Assembly: GCA_963513935.1 (NCBI GenBank)
Contig: OY740769.1
Coordinates: 36,297,120-36,361,119, forward strand
DNA: 64,000 nt
Origin: Aphrophora alni
Lineage: Eukaryota > Arthropoda > Insecta > Hemiptera > Aphrophoridae
Direction of reading: 5' to 3'
Each line of letters starts with the position of its first letter. The first letter of the stretch is position 1. The translations under genes and the position numbers were made by a program. Under the pieces are notes generated by a model. The model did not search any database and was not told where the DNA came from. It saw only the letters and a list, made by a program, of their open reading frames with translations. Positions 39,102 through 50,447 of this stretch are shown here, piece by piece.

Positions 39102-40674
39102 GTGGATATCTTTTGCTTTTTAAAAGGTTTTCCAGTTTACTCAGTCTCTCAAAAATGATTTTGTTTGCGTTATTTTGCTCATCCAGTCTTGTGAGAATCA
39201 CTTTAAGCGTATCTGTTATAGGAGGAATTTCGCTTTTATCACTGTTCTTATTCAGGATACTTGCATATGAATCTTGTATAGAATTACGCCTATTATGCAT
39301 AACCTCTTGATTGCCTGCAGTATTTCTAGAACTTATTTCTTTAGTTTGCGCAATTTTCGGTAGATTTTGTTTCTGTGGTTTCATCGCCATGTCTCGTCTT
39401 TTTTGAAGTTCTTTGGCTACCTCACAGCCCCTATAATTAGCTGGATGAACTCCTTTACAATTAATACATTTAGCAGCCATTTGCCTGTCTAAGTTGCAGT
39501 TTGTCGCAAGATGTTTTCCAGCACACTTCACGCAGCGTGGATCCCTCTGACAGTAAGCTTGCGTGTGATTGTACCCTTGGCACCTTTTACACTGAGGTAT
39601 CAATGTACTAGTTTTTCTTAACGGTTCAATTTTAACGACCAAGTTCAGTATAGTTTTGATGTTGTAAACCTTTTCCACACTCTCTCGATTATCAAAAGTC
39701 AACATAAAGAGTGGAAGGCCACGCTTCGTCACAACCCGTTCCCCTCTTTCATTCTCCTGAATTTCCTTCTTCAAAATATTGACTGCATCAATAATTTTAA
39801 ATCCACCCTTATCCAGTTCTTCCATTATATCTTCTTTAGCGCATGAAGCGTGGATACCTCTTGCTACCACTCTCAATGGGCGATTGTTTTTATCTTCATA
39901 AGTGTACCATTCCACTCTTTCTTCTGTTAGCCTTTTCGTCAGTGCTCTGTAAGAGTCTGAATCAGGAGCATTGATTTTCCACTTGTCATTATTTAATGTA
40001 GTGACCTTCAACTCTTTTTCTGTTGTTGCCTTCAGAATACAAAGCAATTTAGAATAATCAGATACCTCACAGATATTTATTGGCGGAGGTTGATGTTCCT
40101 TTTGAGTAGTTCTATTTTTAAGACTATTCACATTAATTGAAGTACTCTTAGACTTTATTTGCCCAATTTCAGGGGAAAACTCTGCCTTCCTTTTCATTGC
40201 AGATCTTTTATTCTTCTTGAGCACCCAATCAGTTTCCCTAGCCAATTCTTCTTCATCAGTGTGGAACTCTGACTGGTCAGAGTCTCGACTTGTCGTTGGT
40301 TTAGGATTAACTGAACTTGATCTTAGTTCAGTGATTTCACTTCTGAGTGCACTACAGAGTAACTCAATTTCACTCAGTTTCTTACGAAGTTCCCTATTTT
40401 CCTCAACCAGACTAGATAAGTCATTACTTTCTTCAGAAAGTGAGTGCCTGATTTCTTTGCTGCTTTTGACAGCAATGCTTGATCCTAGCTTGTCCATATT
40501 CTTCGGAGATCTTTGGGTAGTGTTGCTCCTCTGAAATGGATTTTCTTCCTTTTTGGTATTGCAGTCGCTGGCTGACGACGTCCCGGAGCCCGCTTTCTCA
40601 CTCCTGACAGTCGCCGGTACTGGGGATCCGACTCCCTGCACCGTAATCTCCTTCTTCTTTTCTAATCCTTCCAT
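39085..40674 (-). CDS. Jockey ORF1, gag-like nucleic-acid-binding protein
   Basis: A 529-codon ORF1 counted from the Met at 40674 (MEGLEKKKE). It should bind element RNA and form the ribonucleoprotein, with chaperone activity. There is a coiled-coil-like segment at residues about 89-120 (Leu/Glu/Arg-rich, ENRELRKKLSEIE). A basic region lies near 150-165, then the conserved domain preceding the zinc knuckles seen in Jockey gag proteins. Three CCHC knuckles follow: C362-X2-C-X4-H-X4-C375, C381-X2-C-X3-H-X4-C393 and C403-X2-C-X3-H-X6-C417. The C terminus has a second heptad-like stretch (LTRLDEQNNANKIIFERLSK). The frame is intact. It also stays open upstream through the 5' UTR into Harbinger sequence up to 41235, but Met 40674 fits the family start better. 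Confidence 0.9.
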   Translation of the reverse strand: MEGLEKKKEITVQGVGSPVPATVRSEKAGSGTSSASDCNTKKEENPFQRSNTTQRSPKNMDKLGSSIAVKSSKEIRHSLSEESNDLSSLVEENRELRKKLSEIELLCSALRSEITELRSSSVNPKPTTSRDSDQSEFHTDEEELARETDWVLKKNKRSAMKRKAEFSPEIGQIKSKSTSINVNSLKNRTTQKEHQPPPINICEVSDYSKLLCILKATTEKELKVTTLNNDKWKINAPDSDSYRALTKRLTEERVEWYTYEDKNNRPLRVVARGIHASCAKEDIMEELDKGGFKIIDAVNILKKEIQENERGERVVTKRGLPLFMLTFDNRESVEKVYNIKTILNLVVKIEPLRKTSTLIPQCKRCQGYNHTQAYCQRDPRCVKCAGKHLATNCNLDRQMAAKCINCKGVHPANYRGCEVAKELQKRRDMAMKPQKQNLPKIAQTKEISSRNTAGNQEVMHNRRNSIQDSYASILNKNSDKSEIPPITDTLKVILTRLDEQNNANKIIFERLSKLENLLKSKRYPHELQS

Positions 40675-40821
40675 GCTTGGTTTATTTTCGGGGTACCTTC
40701 CCCTATCTGGTTTTTGGTCCGCCCCGGGTATTTGATTTCCCCGGTACCACTCATATCTGAGAGGCGTTCCCCTATCCGCCACCTGGGGAGGCGTCCGATA
40801 TGGGACCAGCATCCCACACGG
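40675..40821 (-). promoter_or_regulatory. Jockey 5' UTR / internal promoter region
   Basis: About 147 bp, much GC-richer than the flanks, from CCGTGTGGGATGCTGG to the ORF1 Met. Non-LTR elements carry internal promoters at the 5' end, so this is the expected site. I see no TATA box. Its presence up to the target duplication shows that the element is not 5' truncated. Confidence 0.65.
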
Positions 40822-41076
40822 ACGACAAAAATAACTGAACTTTATAAGCTCAGGTTTGAAACTTTCCAGAATATAGGTGAACGTATTTAAACTCATACGA
40901 AAGTAGTCAAAGAATTTCACAGGACTTCTTTTTAAATCATCCATTAAATGGTGAAACTCGCCATGCTCTTCTCTTCTCTGGAATATCTGATTAACCCATT
41001 CTGTTCTCCTTGAGCGTCTTCCTCGCCTCATCAACAAACTACTATTACTTTCAACCAGGTAAAACAACTCATTCAT
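40822..41076 (-). pseudogene. PIF/Harbinger transposase exon 1, 5' part
   Basis: From a Met at 41076 the minus strand encodes MNELFYLVESNSS, RRGRRSRRTEWVNQIFQRRE, EHGEFHHLMDDLKRSPVKFF and DYFRMSLNTFTYILESFKPE, then FSYFCR at the target duplication. This matches the N-terminal region of PIF/Harbinger transposases and the related HARBI1 protein: Arg-rich W.(H/N)..., GEFHHL..EL, F..YFRMS...F..LL. It continues in frame at 36268 once the Jockey element is removed. The catalytic DDE domain would lie in later exons, which I did not find. There are no stops or frameshifts in this part, so the Harbinger copy was intact here when the Jockey element landed. A domesticated HARBI1-like host gene is possible but less likely given the terminus at 41293. 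Confidence 0.87.
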
Positions 41077-41293
41077 CTTATTGAAATTATCGTTAAGAAA
41101 ATTGTATTTGGTATTTAAAATATACAAATATAAAATCAAATACGACATCCGCACTCGACACAGTAAATAAAAAAGAAATCTAGCCGTACATTGGCGGTGG
41201 TCGTACGTTGTCTGTCCTATTTTGAGAGCGGCCAAGTCGTCCGTTGTACATAGCCGGCAGTCGTACGTAGTCAGTTCCAGTGTGAGACCGGCC
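41077..41293 (-). mobile_element. 5' terminal region of the PIF/Harbinger element
   Basis: On the minus strand the sequence starts at 41293 with GGCCGGTCTCACACTGG, a PIF/Harbinger-type terminus. It is preceded by TTA on that strand (plus TAA, 41294-41296), the usual 3-bp TWA target of this superfamily. The terminus is followed by GTACGAC-rich subterminal sequence and then the transposase exon about 217 bp in. The opposite terminus was not found elsewhere in the window. Confidence 0.7.
41188..41293 (-). repeat. Two imperfect 46-bp copies of the Harbinger terminus
   Basis: 41188-41233 and 41248-41293 are direct repeats 60 bp apart that match at 35 of 46 positions. Both contain GTCGTACGT.GTC and end in GGCC. 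They may be subterminal transposase-binding repeats or a duplicated end. Confidence 0.75.
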
Positions 41294-41296
41294 TAA

Positions 41297-44200
41297 GTCT
41301 GTCTGGCTATTACATTTTTGTCACGTGCGGTGACGAATGTTTACATTTGGGTTAAAATGTGTATTTATATATATTTGATATACATTTTAGAATATTTAAA
41401 AAATTAACTGTATTTGTTTATATTATAGAGTAGAGTTTAAATTTAATTTTTTTGGATGCACATTGCGATTATCCTATAAAATACTAAATAAAATTTTTAA
41501 TAAAGGTTTATCAAATGATTTTGAAAAGGACTATATCTAATTGTTTTAAGTCACAAATAGTGGTTCTCATTTACAACTATTTATATTCTCCAAATACTCT
41601 TGAAAAAAATATATAAATATTGCAAGTTAGTTTACCTATTTGGATGAATTTAAATATAAATGTTTTTAATATGCTGAATGTTCAAATTAAATATCGGTGT
41701 TTTAAATTATTAATTGGAAAGTAATTTGCTTGTTACTTTATCAATTTATTAAACAAAAGATAGAAATATTGATTGAGTATTTCATATGACTTGAAGAATT
41801 CGGGTTAGTATTCCCACATTCATGGAACTCAGTAATTATGCTTCTAATTAATATAAAATTCTTGATATGAAATTATTACCTCAATATACGTTTAATTTAG
41901 AAAATTTAACATTTTTTCCAATCTTTTACAGGTACTGTGTGAAAGTATACATTTAATAATGAAAACAATTAATGAGTTTAATAACGTTACGTGTAATTAG
42001 TTGGACATGTGTAATTTAAATCGGGACGAGAGGGTTTGTGATCACAAACAATGCGAGTAGGGTGAGGGGTTGTATTAATTACCGTGAGAGCGTTCCTCTC
42101 TGCCAAGTATAAATACATTTGTATTTTATATGAATAAGAACCTACAAGAGCCGAATGGTAGCATAATCAGGACTAGCGGGTAGATTTATTGATCCCCTGT
42201 ATAAAGTATCGAAGTACCTACAGTTATAAAGTAGAGAAAACTTAAGTCATGGTTCAAAAGGAAATGTAAGTTTTTTGCGTAAATATCCGTTAGGTCTGTT
42301 TGTACGAACTGCTTGTCTGTTGTTTTCAATTCAAACATTTAGACAATTTATTATTAATTTGATCAAACATATCTAGACAGTTTTCCCCATTTTTTCGAAA
42401 ACCCAAAATATAGGTGTTGTTGTCATTACAGTAAAACTGAAAACCAGGTCAAAAAATTATGAACGATTTTTGTTGAAACCTTTTAAATTTTACATTATGA
42501 ACCCAAATAAAATATATGATCGTCATCGAGAGAATTTCGTTTCGGGGAAATAATCTAAAGAAAATCGTTGATGGTACTGTTGTAAATAATCTGAATTCAT
42601 AAAGTAGATTATAAATATTTCTTGAAAATTGTTATCATAAATTCTAATTATGAACCGAAAACAGTGATTGAAAATGTATGTTAAATCCAATTATGGTTCT
42701 GAAATCATAGAAAAGAATCGAAAATAGATGTTACCGAATATTATTTAAAAAATAAATATAAATATAAAATTACTCCATTTTAAGCGAATGGGAAGTTTAT
42801 TGCACTAAAGAAGGACGCTTCGATTTTATTTTAATATCTTTCAAAAATAAACATAGACAAATATACAAAAACTTTAAGAGCGTCGACATGATTTATTCCC
42901 CATAAAAAAAGATGGAAGAAAAATTCAATAACTTATAATATTTAATTTTATTCCTCACATGTAATGGTATATTGGGTTATTTGCGAAATTCAGTTAGGAA
43001 TATAATGTTTTATTATTATTCTAATTGGTCATTTTTATTTTATTTGTAGTAGGACTTGTTAAAAATAAGTTCTATACTTGAACATAACTTATTACAATAG
43101 TTATCCCAATGTCGAAGTTCAATTTGTTATTAGTATTGACATAAGATGATGCACGAGCTGGTCCAGTGGCATCTTTGTTTGTATACAGTCCCTTGAGTAT
43201 AGATATTGGAAGAGATGATATTATGACAGCACTTCCACATTATTAAGAGTATTATGGCACAATAATTACTAAACATTAAACATAATCAGACATGGTTGAA
43301 AGTTTTAATATTGCTAAAAAGTGAACGATAAAATTTTTGATTTATGGCATTAAACTAAACAGAGAAATTACACCACATTTTCTTATAAATGTCTAGTCAT
43401 GTGTAAAATTTAATTTTTCCTAACTTCGAATATTATGTAATTAAAATTCTAAACATTTTTAATTGGACCTAAAATAAACGAAATTCACTCATAGAGGTGA
43501 GGATATAACTATGCAACTTTAATTGAAGAGAGAAAATTGTAATTCAATAATTTAAAATTTCTATTCTGTAGTATTATAAATTCATATATACGTAGGGGCC
43601 TACTTCTTATTTTTTGTTGTTTAATTTTGCATAAACAAGCAAACATAATAGTTAGATAAATTATTATTAGAAGGATATGGTAAGTTCAACTCAGAGTATG
43701 GCAGAAGAAGAGTAACCACAGAATAGAGTTATGGGTTCATTCACTGAAGTATATTAGATTAAAAAACAGGATTTTGTCTTTTATTTAAGGTGAATATTTC
43801 TCGCTCAATATATCCTTATAAAATAGAAGTAGAATAAAATACTCGTTTTTAAATGAAGACTTCTACTCATAGATACTCTATCAGCGTTAGAATCGGAAGA
43901 AACAATAGTTGGTTAAAATAGACTTGTTGGTAATGATAAAAGAGAGGAAGTTCATCCCAACACAACGTAAACAGATGTAGATAAAATTACGTAAGTAGTC
44001 TATGAAAGTAAATTCACTGTAAGTAGTCTATGAAAGTAAAAATTATATTCAATCACGGCAAATGGCTTTATATCACTCATATTTAATTGTGTCCCTTGAG
44101 CCTTGCTTTGCACATATGTCACCTCAGAGAGTTTTAGTAGTCCACCAATTAGCTTTCTACTCTTATATAGTCAATGTTATATCGTGAAAGGATTTATGGT

Positions 44201-46715
44201 TGCTTATTTATTCTAATATATCCAGCATATTTTGCAATTACAGTCTCCAAGTGTAAGTACAACATAAGACGAAAGTATCCCGTGATAAGATCAGTGATTT
44301 TACGTTATTTTTCTCTGTTTATTCTTAAATAGATTTTATAACAGAGGATTTGACAGGTAATCATGACAAATTGCCGGCCGTCTGTAGAAGATATTCAGTC
44401 TAGAGAGTGGAGTTATTTGTTTCATTTTCACTTAATTTAGAGCTGAAAAAATTGCACGAGAGAGAGAAAATTCATTCATATAATTATTTACTTTACGTTA
44501 TTATATTTTTTTTACGGCAGTATTTAAACAATAAAATGGCACTAAGAAATTCTAATAGCAATAAAATAATATATAATTTTATATTATTTTATTTTACCAA
44601 CTAAGTATGATTAAAACGTAATTTCTCTTTCTATAATAAAATAATTAAAACTGGAATATAATTTTTAATGAAATGCATTTATGCTAAAATTAGCCTATTT
44701 GCTGAGCATAGGCTGCGTGTTAGGTATACTTCAGAGTTGGATATATTATCAAGTTAAATATTAAAATACAATAATAGAAAAAAAACTAATGTCACTACAA
44801 GAGTGTTTACAAACACCAACACATTTTTGTATGCAGTAAGTGATAAACGGTGGTAAATTCTTCCAGTAACTAATAACAAACGGAAATATTACAGTTAGTT
44901 ATAACGTGCTTATAGCTAATTAATTACTGACGATGGCATCATTGTGTTAAACTGCGTATGATAAATACAAGTTATTGTGAGCTAAATTATGTACTAGTTA
45001 CTTTTTTATACGATATGATTTGTCACATGAAAAGGTCTTTTGTATTAATTCGAAAATGTGCCGATAACTAATAAAATTTAAAATCACGACAGCTTTTGAC
45101 ATTAACAAATATACAGTGAAAATCGATTAATGGATTATTTTATTTTTATTTTTTATTTTTTTTAAAGTTAGACCTCTTAGTTTAATATTTTAATTTGTTG
45201 TGCTTTGACATCAAAAAATTAAAAAGTTGTTATTAAACATAAACCGTTAAAAATATAACTTCAAAATTAATTTGCGAGATTAAAAAATAATTGGAGTACC
45301 TATTTACCTAATTTCTAGTGAAACAGTCATTTATTATTATTGAGTGACGTCATTCCGGGTCCACAGGATTCATGTACGGTGCGCCTTATTGAAAAATAAT
45401 TTGTATAGTACTAATGTTAAACTATGGTCGACATACTGAGTAATGCCAAAATTTATTCATAAACTCAACGTTATATTTTATAATATTGTCACAATAACTT
45501 GATAATTTATTACAAATTGCAAAATTATATTTTTATATAAAAGGAAATACTTGACTCTCAGTATGGTAATAAAGAAAATGACTGCATGCTGTAGTTTTCC
45601 GTAGGGACATACAATACGGACGTTGGTATTGAGGTATTCAAGCATTTATTTATGACCTTGGTTGTATGTAGATTAATTAAAAGCATAGCAGTATATTTAA
45701 GTTGAAATAACAGGCATGTAAGGTTGTGGTGAAGGAATTTATATAACATAATGTGTTTTTTTCCATTATACATGTAAGTTCGTATGTTAGTGTATAAGTG
45801 TGTATGTTTGTATGTGGATACATATTGTTATACAGTTCTAAATTAAGTAAATATACTTAGATAATATTTTATGTCAGTATAACGTTTCAAACAGTTATTT
45901 AGTATTTTGTATAATTATTTTTTACAAATAAATTTAGTTAATATTGAATGAGATCTAACCGCTTCCAGAATCCATTTCAACAATTTAATAGCTTAAGACA
46001 ATTACATTTATGCTTATTATAATTCATATGACGTCAACCATTTTAAACTATGCATCAACCAAATAAATGATGACACAAATTTTGCAACAAATACATTTTG
46101 ATCAGTTAAAAGACGTTTAAAAATTACAAAGTATTTATTCTTAAATGTTCACAGGTGTACAAACTCTATATTAATCAGAGATTTCTCACCACCATTCATG
46201 TATGCTTTGAGGTAGGCCTATGTAAAAGCGACGACCTTACAACATTCAAAATCAACATAATATTATCATTTCCGATATATAGTATAAAAAATGTCACTAA
46301 CAAAACATTCATATTTTTATAATGTATAACGACTCTTATCTTATTATATTTATTAACGCCAGAATGTTAACAAGAACCTCTTTTTTTCCTCTTTTTTTTC
46401 TTTATAAACCATAAATAGATATTAGTTCAAAAGGCTAAAAAAAAAATCAAAAAAAAACTCGCACATATTATAATTTCCTAATTCAAGATAATATAACTGC
46501 TAAATATTGTAAGTATTACATCTACTATGCATTTTGAATATAAATGTTGTTGGTTTGTTGGAATTATTTGCTTAAAAGCTAGACTGAATGTACAGGTTAG
46601 CTCAAGCGCTCTCTGAACGAGGATTAAGTCTCAGAAATTATCCCATCTGTGAACACCGTGGAAGACACAAAAAGTACGTTGTCGTTCTCTAGGTATATTT
46701 TTCTATATTTAGAGA
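41297..46715. other. AT-rich noncoding stretch, no gene seen
   Basis: It contains a perfect 16-bp palindrome GTTTGTGATCACAAAC (42034-42049). It also has a 21-bp direct repeat in tandem at 28-bp spacing (43992-44012 and 44020-44040) and a consensus CRE site TGACGTCA (45345-45352). None of these has a supporting gene beside it. The ORFs are short and AT-biased. Confidence 0.55.
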
Positions 46716-47182
46716 GTAAAGCTTAAGCATAATTTATCAACCACTAGTAGACTTGCTAAAAGGTTAATTAGACCAAGCAAGAAACATGCGGAACAACTCA
46801 TCTCTCTCAGAAGGGATAACTTGAGGTGGGCGGTTGGTCTCTTAACGAGCCACTGTCACCTCAGAAAACACCTACACAGGATAGGAATTGCTGCAGATAA
46901 TACATGCAGGAAATGTGGTTTGGCTGAAGAGTCTGCAGAACACATTCTTTTAGAGTGTGAGGCGCTAGGACGAGCCAGGCTGTACTCTCTAGGCCCTCCG
47001 GGGAAAGAGATGGAAACCATCCTAGACAACCCTATCGGTAGTATCTGTTCCTTCATTAGGATGACGGGTATTACTGAATGGGTGTAGGAAGGAAATTGGG
47101 GCGGCAAAAGACCTTTAGGTCGACGCCGGTGAGGCCTCTGATATAGGTTATCACAGCCCAGTTAAAAAAAAAGCAAAAAAAA
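46716..47182 (+). mobile_element. 5'-truncated non-LTR retrotransposon, C-terminal ORF2 fragment
   Basis: The open frame reads TSRLAKRLIRPSKKHAEQL, then LRWAVGLLTSHC, HLRKHLHRIGIA and the zinc-binding motif C-X2-C-X8-H-X4-C (CRKCG...EHILLEC), ending at a stop at 47085-47087. This is the conserved C terminus (GLLTGHC...CR.CG..EET.EH.L.EC) of I/R1/Jockey-group ORF2 proteins that carry an RNase H domain. Reverse transcriptase and most RNase H are missing, the usual outcome of incomplete reverse transcription. An 80-bp 3' UTR ends at CCAGTT followed by A-rich sequence (47164-47182). It is a different family from the Jockey copy at 36-41 kb, whose C terminus lacks this motif. Confidence 0.8.
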
Positions 47183-48094
47183 CATAATTTACCAAAAAAA
47201 AATTTTTGTATAAGAAGTTTATTCGTAGATCAACATTAGTAAGAAATAATTACCTTATATCAATTTTAATCTTTATTTTTCTTATTTTCTAGTAACGCAA
47301 TAACGGCTGTATATTTCTTAAATATCATTTTTATGGGTTCAGTTAAATTAAAGATTTAGTTAAATCGATTCCAAATATTAATTTTAAAACTTTGTTTAAC
47401 AAAATCAAATTTATTCCTATTCGGTTTGATCAGATTGGGTCTTGCGTTTTATTTCACATCAAGGTAAATTATAAAACATATTTACCTTCAGCTAGTGGAA
47501 GTTATTTTTACGTGCGTTATGAGGCCTAGTGGAAAAACTTAGTGTCAATGTAATTTTAAATAACTAACAAGTTTGAGAGCAATTTGTATTTTATTACATT
47601 TCAATGAAAATATATTGAAGGAAGGAGAACGGGATTCTTATCAACCAGCATTACTTTTTCTATGCTAGTAACATAAATTTACATATATAATATTTGTATA
47701 CTTTTTTAGACTCGTACATTCTGAATAAATTTCTATATAATTCAGTAAAGTTTCTTTTTCTTTATTTATTGTTTATTTTTCTTATCGAAAAATAGACAAT
47801 AAAACGCTCAATTAACGATAACATATACAGTTTTATTTTTCTAACTTATTACTATAATAAATTGTATTCATATTATATATTTAAACATTTAAGAACATAT
47901 TTCCTAAATAAAAGGTTTAAGGGGGCAAATATTTGTTGATAAGAAGAAATATCAAGTGTTGGAAATATCAAGCAAATATGTGTTGGAAAAGTAAAAGCAA
48001 AACTAGGAAAACCAAGTAAACAGTTTTTATGACCAGTGGTGTTGGAAGTTGAACATGGGTATTATTAAATATTAGAAGTAATTGGAACTTTTGA

Positions 48095-48382
48095 AAGTTG
48101 GGATTTAACAATATAATTAAAATTGGGAAACCAGATGATAAAATAAACAGATGGGCTAGATACGTAGGGCAAACAATGAAAGAGGAAGTCATTGTAGGAA
48201 AAGCAGGGTACGGATGGAGAATGAATATGTTGAAATAGTTTGGGAGCTTGATGGACGATGTAAGAACAATTAGTTATGAGAGTGAGAAGGTGGAAAGAGT
48301 GAAAAGAAACTATGGTGAAGGTGAATTAGGGACTAAAGGAACTGTAGCACAAATTAAGGGGAAGGGAAGATTTAAATTATGA
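48095..48382 (+). pseudogene. Broken ORF of unknown origin
   Basis: A 95-codon frame is interrupted by one TAG (48236-48238). It contains GKPDDKINRWARYVGQTMK and, after the stop, DDVRTISYESEKVERVKRN. The sequence is purine-rich and GC-richer than its surroundings, unlike the AT-biased chance ORFs here, which hints at decayed coding sequence or an exon. I do not recognise the protein. Chance cannot be excluded. Confidence 0.25.
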
Positions 48383-49730
48383 ATATTAAACAATAGTTAG
48401 TTATAATTAATAAATTAAACAATGGTTTAATAAAAGTTTAAAGTGTTTTGATACCAATAATCATAGTCAAGTGAAACCCTTAATAGTTCATTGTAAGTAG
48501 ACTCAATTGTAACAACTCAATTATTGTTGAAGACGAATGCTTAACTTATACACATTGTATTGCTTATTTCCTTACATTTCGAAAATTAAAAGGAAAGAAA
48601 ACGTCTAGAAGCCATGTAGTACGATATATATCAATTAAGAAACTTATTTCTGAAAGTCGAAAACTTTACATGTCACAAGACCTGTATTTAATACGCGCCA
48701 CCTCACTTATCGATTTCTTACTTTTTAACATACACTTATACAGAGTTAGATGTATTTGTTCTTCACAGACCTCTGGTTTCATTTAAAATTTATTTTTTAT
48801 CGATCCAAACAAAAGTCCTCGACTATTTATTACTACATTTTAAAATGAAATATATTTTTTTCTGAAATATTTAATTTGAAATACAAATTTAATTCAATAA
48901 CGGATCTTTTCAATACAAAGTTGTATTTTACTGTCAATTTAGAGGAAAAAAGAGTGCAGTTAAAATGTGTACAACCTTAAAATGTATCGTCTAAAAAAAA
49001 CAACGACGTATTTTTGACTTCATTAACATAAAATCTAAACAAAAGGAATGTAAAGATAACTAAGGTACAAAACATAAATATGTAAAATGCTTTCTTCATG
49101 TCTGATTAAAGACAAAAAACTAAGGACAAGGTTGTGGCTTGTGTACATTTCAAAAATTCTAAATTAAAAAAATTGTAATTTACCAGAGAGGAAAGTCTTT
49201 AATGATATATATTTCAATATGTTTGCAAAATATTTTATTTCCTCTATTTTGTGGAAACTAGAAAATGGGTATTGTGTAATTTATTAATTTGTTAAAGCAA
49301 TATATATTTTTATGGCTATTATCTTAACATCAAATAAATGGTCCGGATTTGATTTGATTATAAATTAAAAGTTACACAAACGTTTCTGCAATATAATTGT
49401 GATGTGATAAATAATATAGAGGACAAAATAATTTAAAGAAATACTGTAATTTAAAAAAAAGTATTAAATATAAATAAATCTGAATTGTATATAATATTGA
49501 AATCAATATCTTTATGAGATATAAATATAGTTTCATTTTGCAATACATATCTCAATGTATCTATCCTGAGTAACTACTATTTTCATTATTTTCAATTTTC
49601 TAAACCAACAAATATCAAGGCGTTAATTTCTTTTATTAACTTAAATACATGATATAGTCCCCTTGAACTAGGAATTTTACAAAATTCAATAATTGATATA
49701 GACAGCAAATGAAGTAAAAACCTTGTTATG

Positions 49731-49732
<2 letters not shown>

Positions 49733-49785
<53 letters not shown>
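49733..49785. repeat. (TA)26 microsatellite
   Basis: An uninterrupted TA array in AT-rich noncoding DNA. Confidence 0.95.
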
Positions 49786-49788
<3 letters not shown>

Positions 49789-50383
49789 ACTGTTATACAA
49801 CATTGGCGATTGTCCAGCAAGACAATTTAATCAGTATTCCCATTTTACAGAATTAACTTCTAGCTCATGATCTAAATTTTTATTATCGTGTATACAATAT
49901 CTCCACTAAGAATAGGAGATCCTATTTGAAATAAGTAGAAACTAATTATGTTAATTTACACATGTAATTATTTATGTACTCGTGTAATATGGGTGCAATA
50001 AATTATTTGATGTTAAATTCGGAATTAAAAAAAACTGTATTAACGTTCTTAAATAAAAGAAGATTTAGGATTTACTTTTATGTCCTTCTATAATCAGTAA
50101 AATTATAAATTTGCATCCTTTGTTGTTGATAATTGATCAGTAGGCCTATACTAAATAACACAAATACAATTATAGCATTGGAAACGATTGTAGATATATG
50201 ATTGCACATACCAAATACATACTACAAGAGTTCTGAATAAATTTTTCTTATTTTTACCCAGATTACTTACAAATAGTTTTTTTTTTGTTATTTAGAGCAA
50301 ATAACTATAAGTAGTGCATAATTATGTCAAGATATAATATCTTATTTGTTTAGAAAAAAAAATCGTGAATAACTATGATCACC

Positions 50384-50388
<5 letters not shown>

Positions 50389-50431
<43 letters not shown>

Positions 50432-50447
50432 TATATATATATATATA
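50389..50447. repeat. Interrupted (TA)n array
   Basis: A TA array with two TT interruptions, followed directly by ACGTACGG and more TATATA. The region is self-complementary. Confidence 0.9.

Larger units (their letters stand above)
36276..40821 (-). mobile_element. Jockey-clade non-LTR retrotransposon, near full length
   Basis: The 4546-bp element ends in a 24-nt poly(A) (plus-strand T tract 36276-36299) and is flanked by 7-bp target duplications ACGACAA (36269-36275 and 40822-40828). Layout on the minus strand: 5' UTR about 147 bp starting CCGTGTGGGATGCTGG, ORF1 (40674-39085), ORF2 overlapping ORF1 by 17 nt (39101-36431) and a 3' UTR of about 130 bp. ORF1 has Jockey-type zinc knuckles. ORF2 has an AP endonuclease and a FADD-box reverse transcriptase and lacks an RNase H domain, as in Jockey. 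I see two lesions in ORF2 (a frameshift near 37840 and a stop at 36662-36664), so the copy is young but inactive. It lies inside a Harbinger transposase exon. Confidence 0.93.

Noticed and set aside
36518..40735. Several plus-strand ORFs of 60-105 codons
   Set aside because: They are antisense shadows of the Jockey ORFs, which have clear domains on the minus strand.
42034..42049. Perfect 16-bp palindrome GTTTGTGATCACAAAC
   Set aside because: An isolated short palindrome. Without a gene or repeat context it is not more than a possible binding site.
43992..44040. 21-bp direct repeat at 28-bp spacing
   Set aside because: Only two copies. Most likely a small slippage duplication.
45345..45352. 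Consensus CRE TGACGTCA
   Set aside because: A single 8-mer with no adjacent promoter. It is expected by chance about once in a window of this size.
46856..47107. Minus-strand 83-codon ORF
   Set aside because: It is a shadow of the plus-strand non-LTR C-terminal fragment with its zinc-binding motif.
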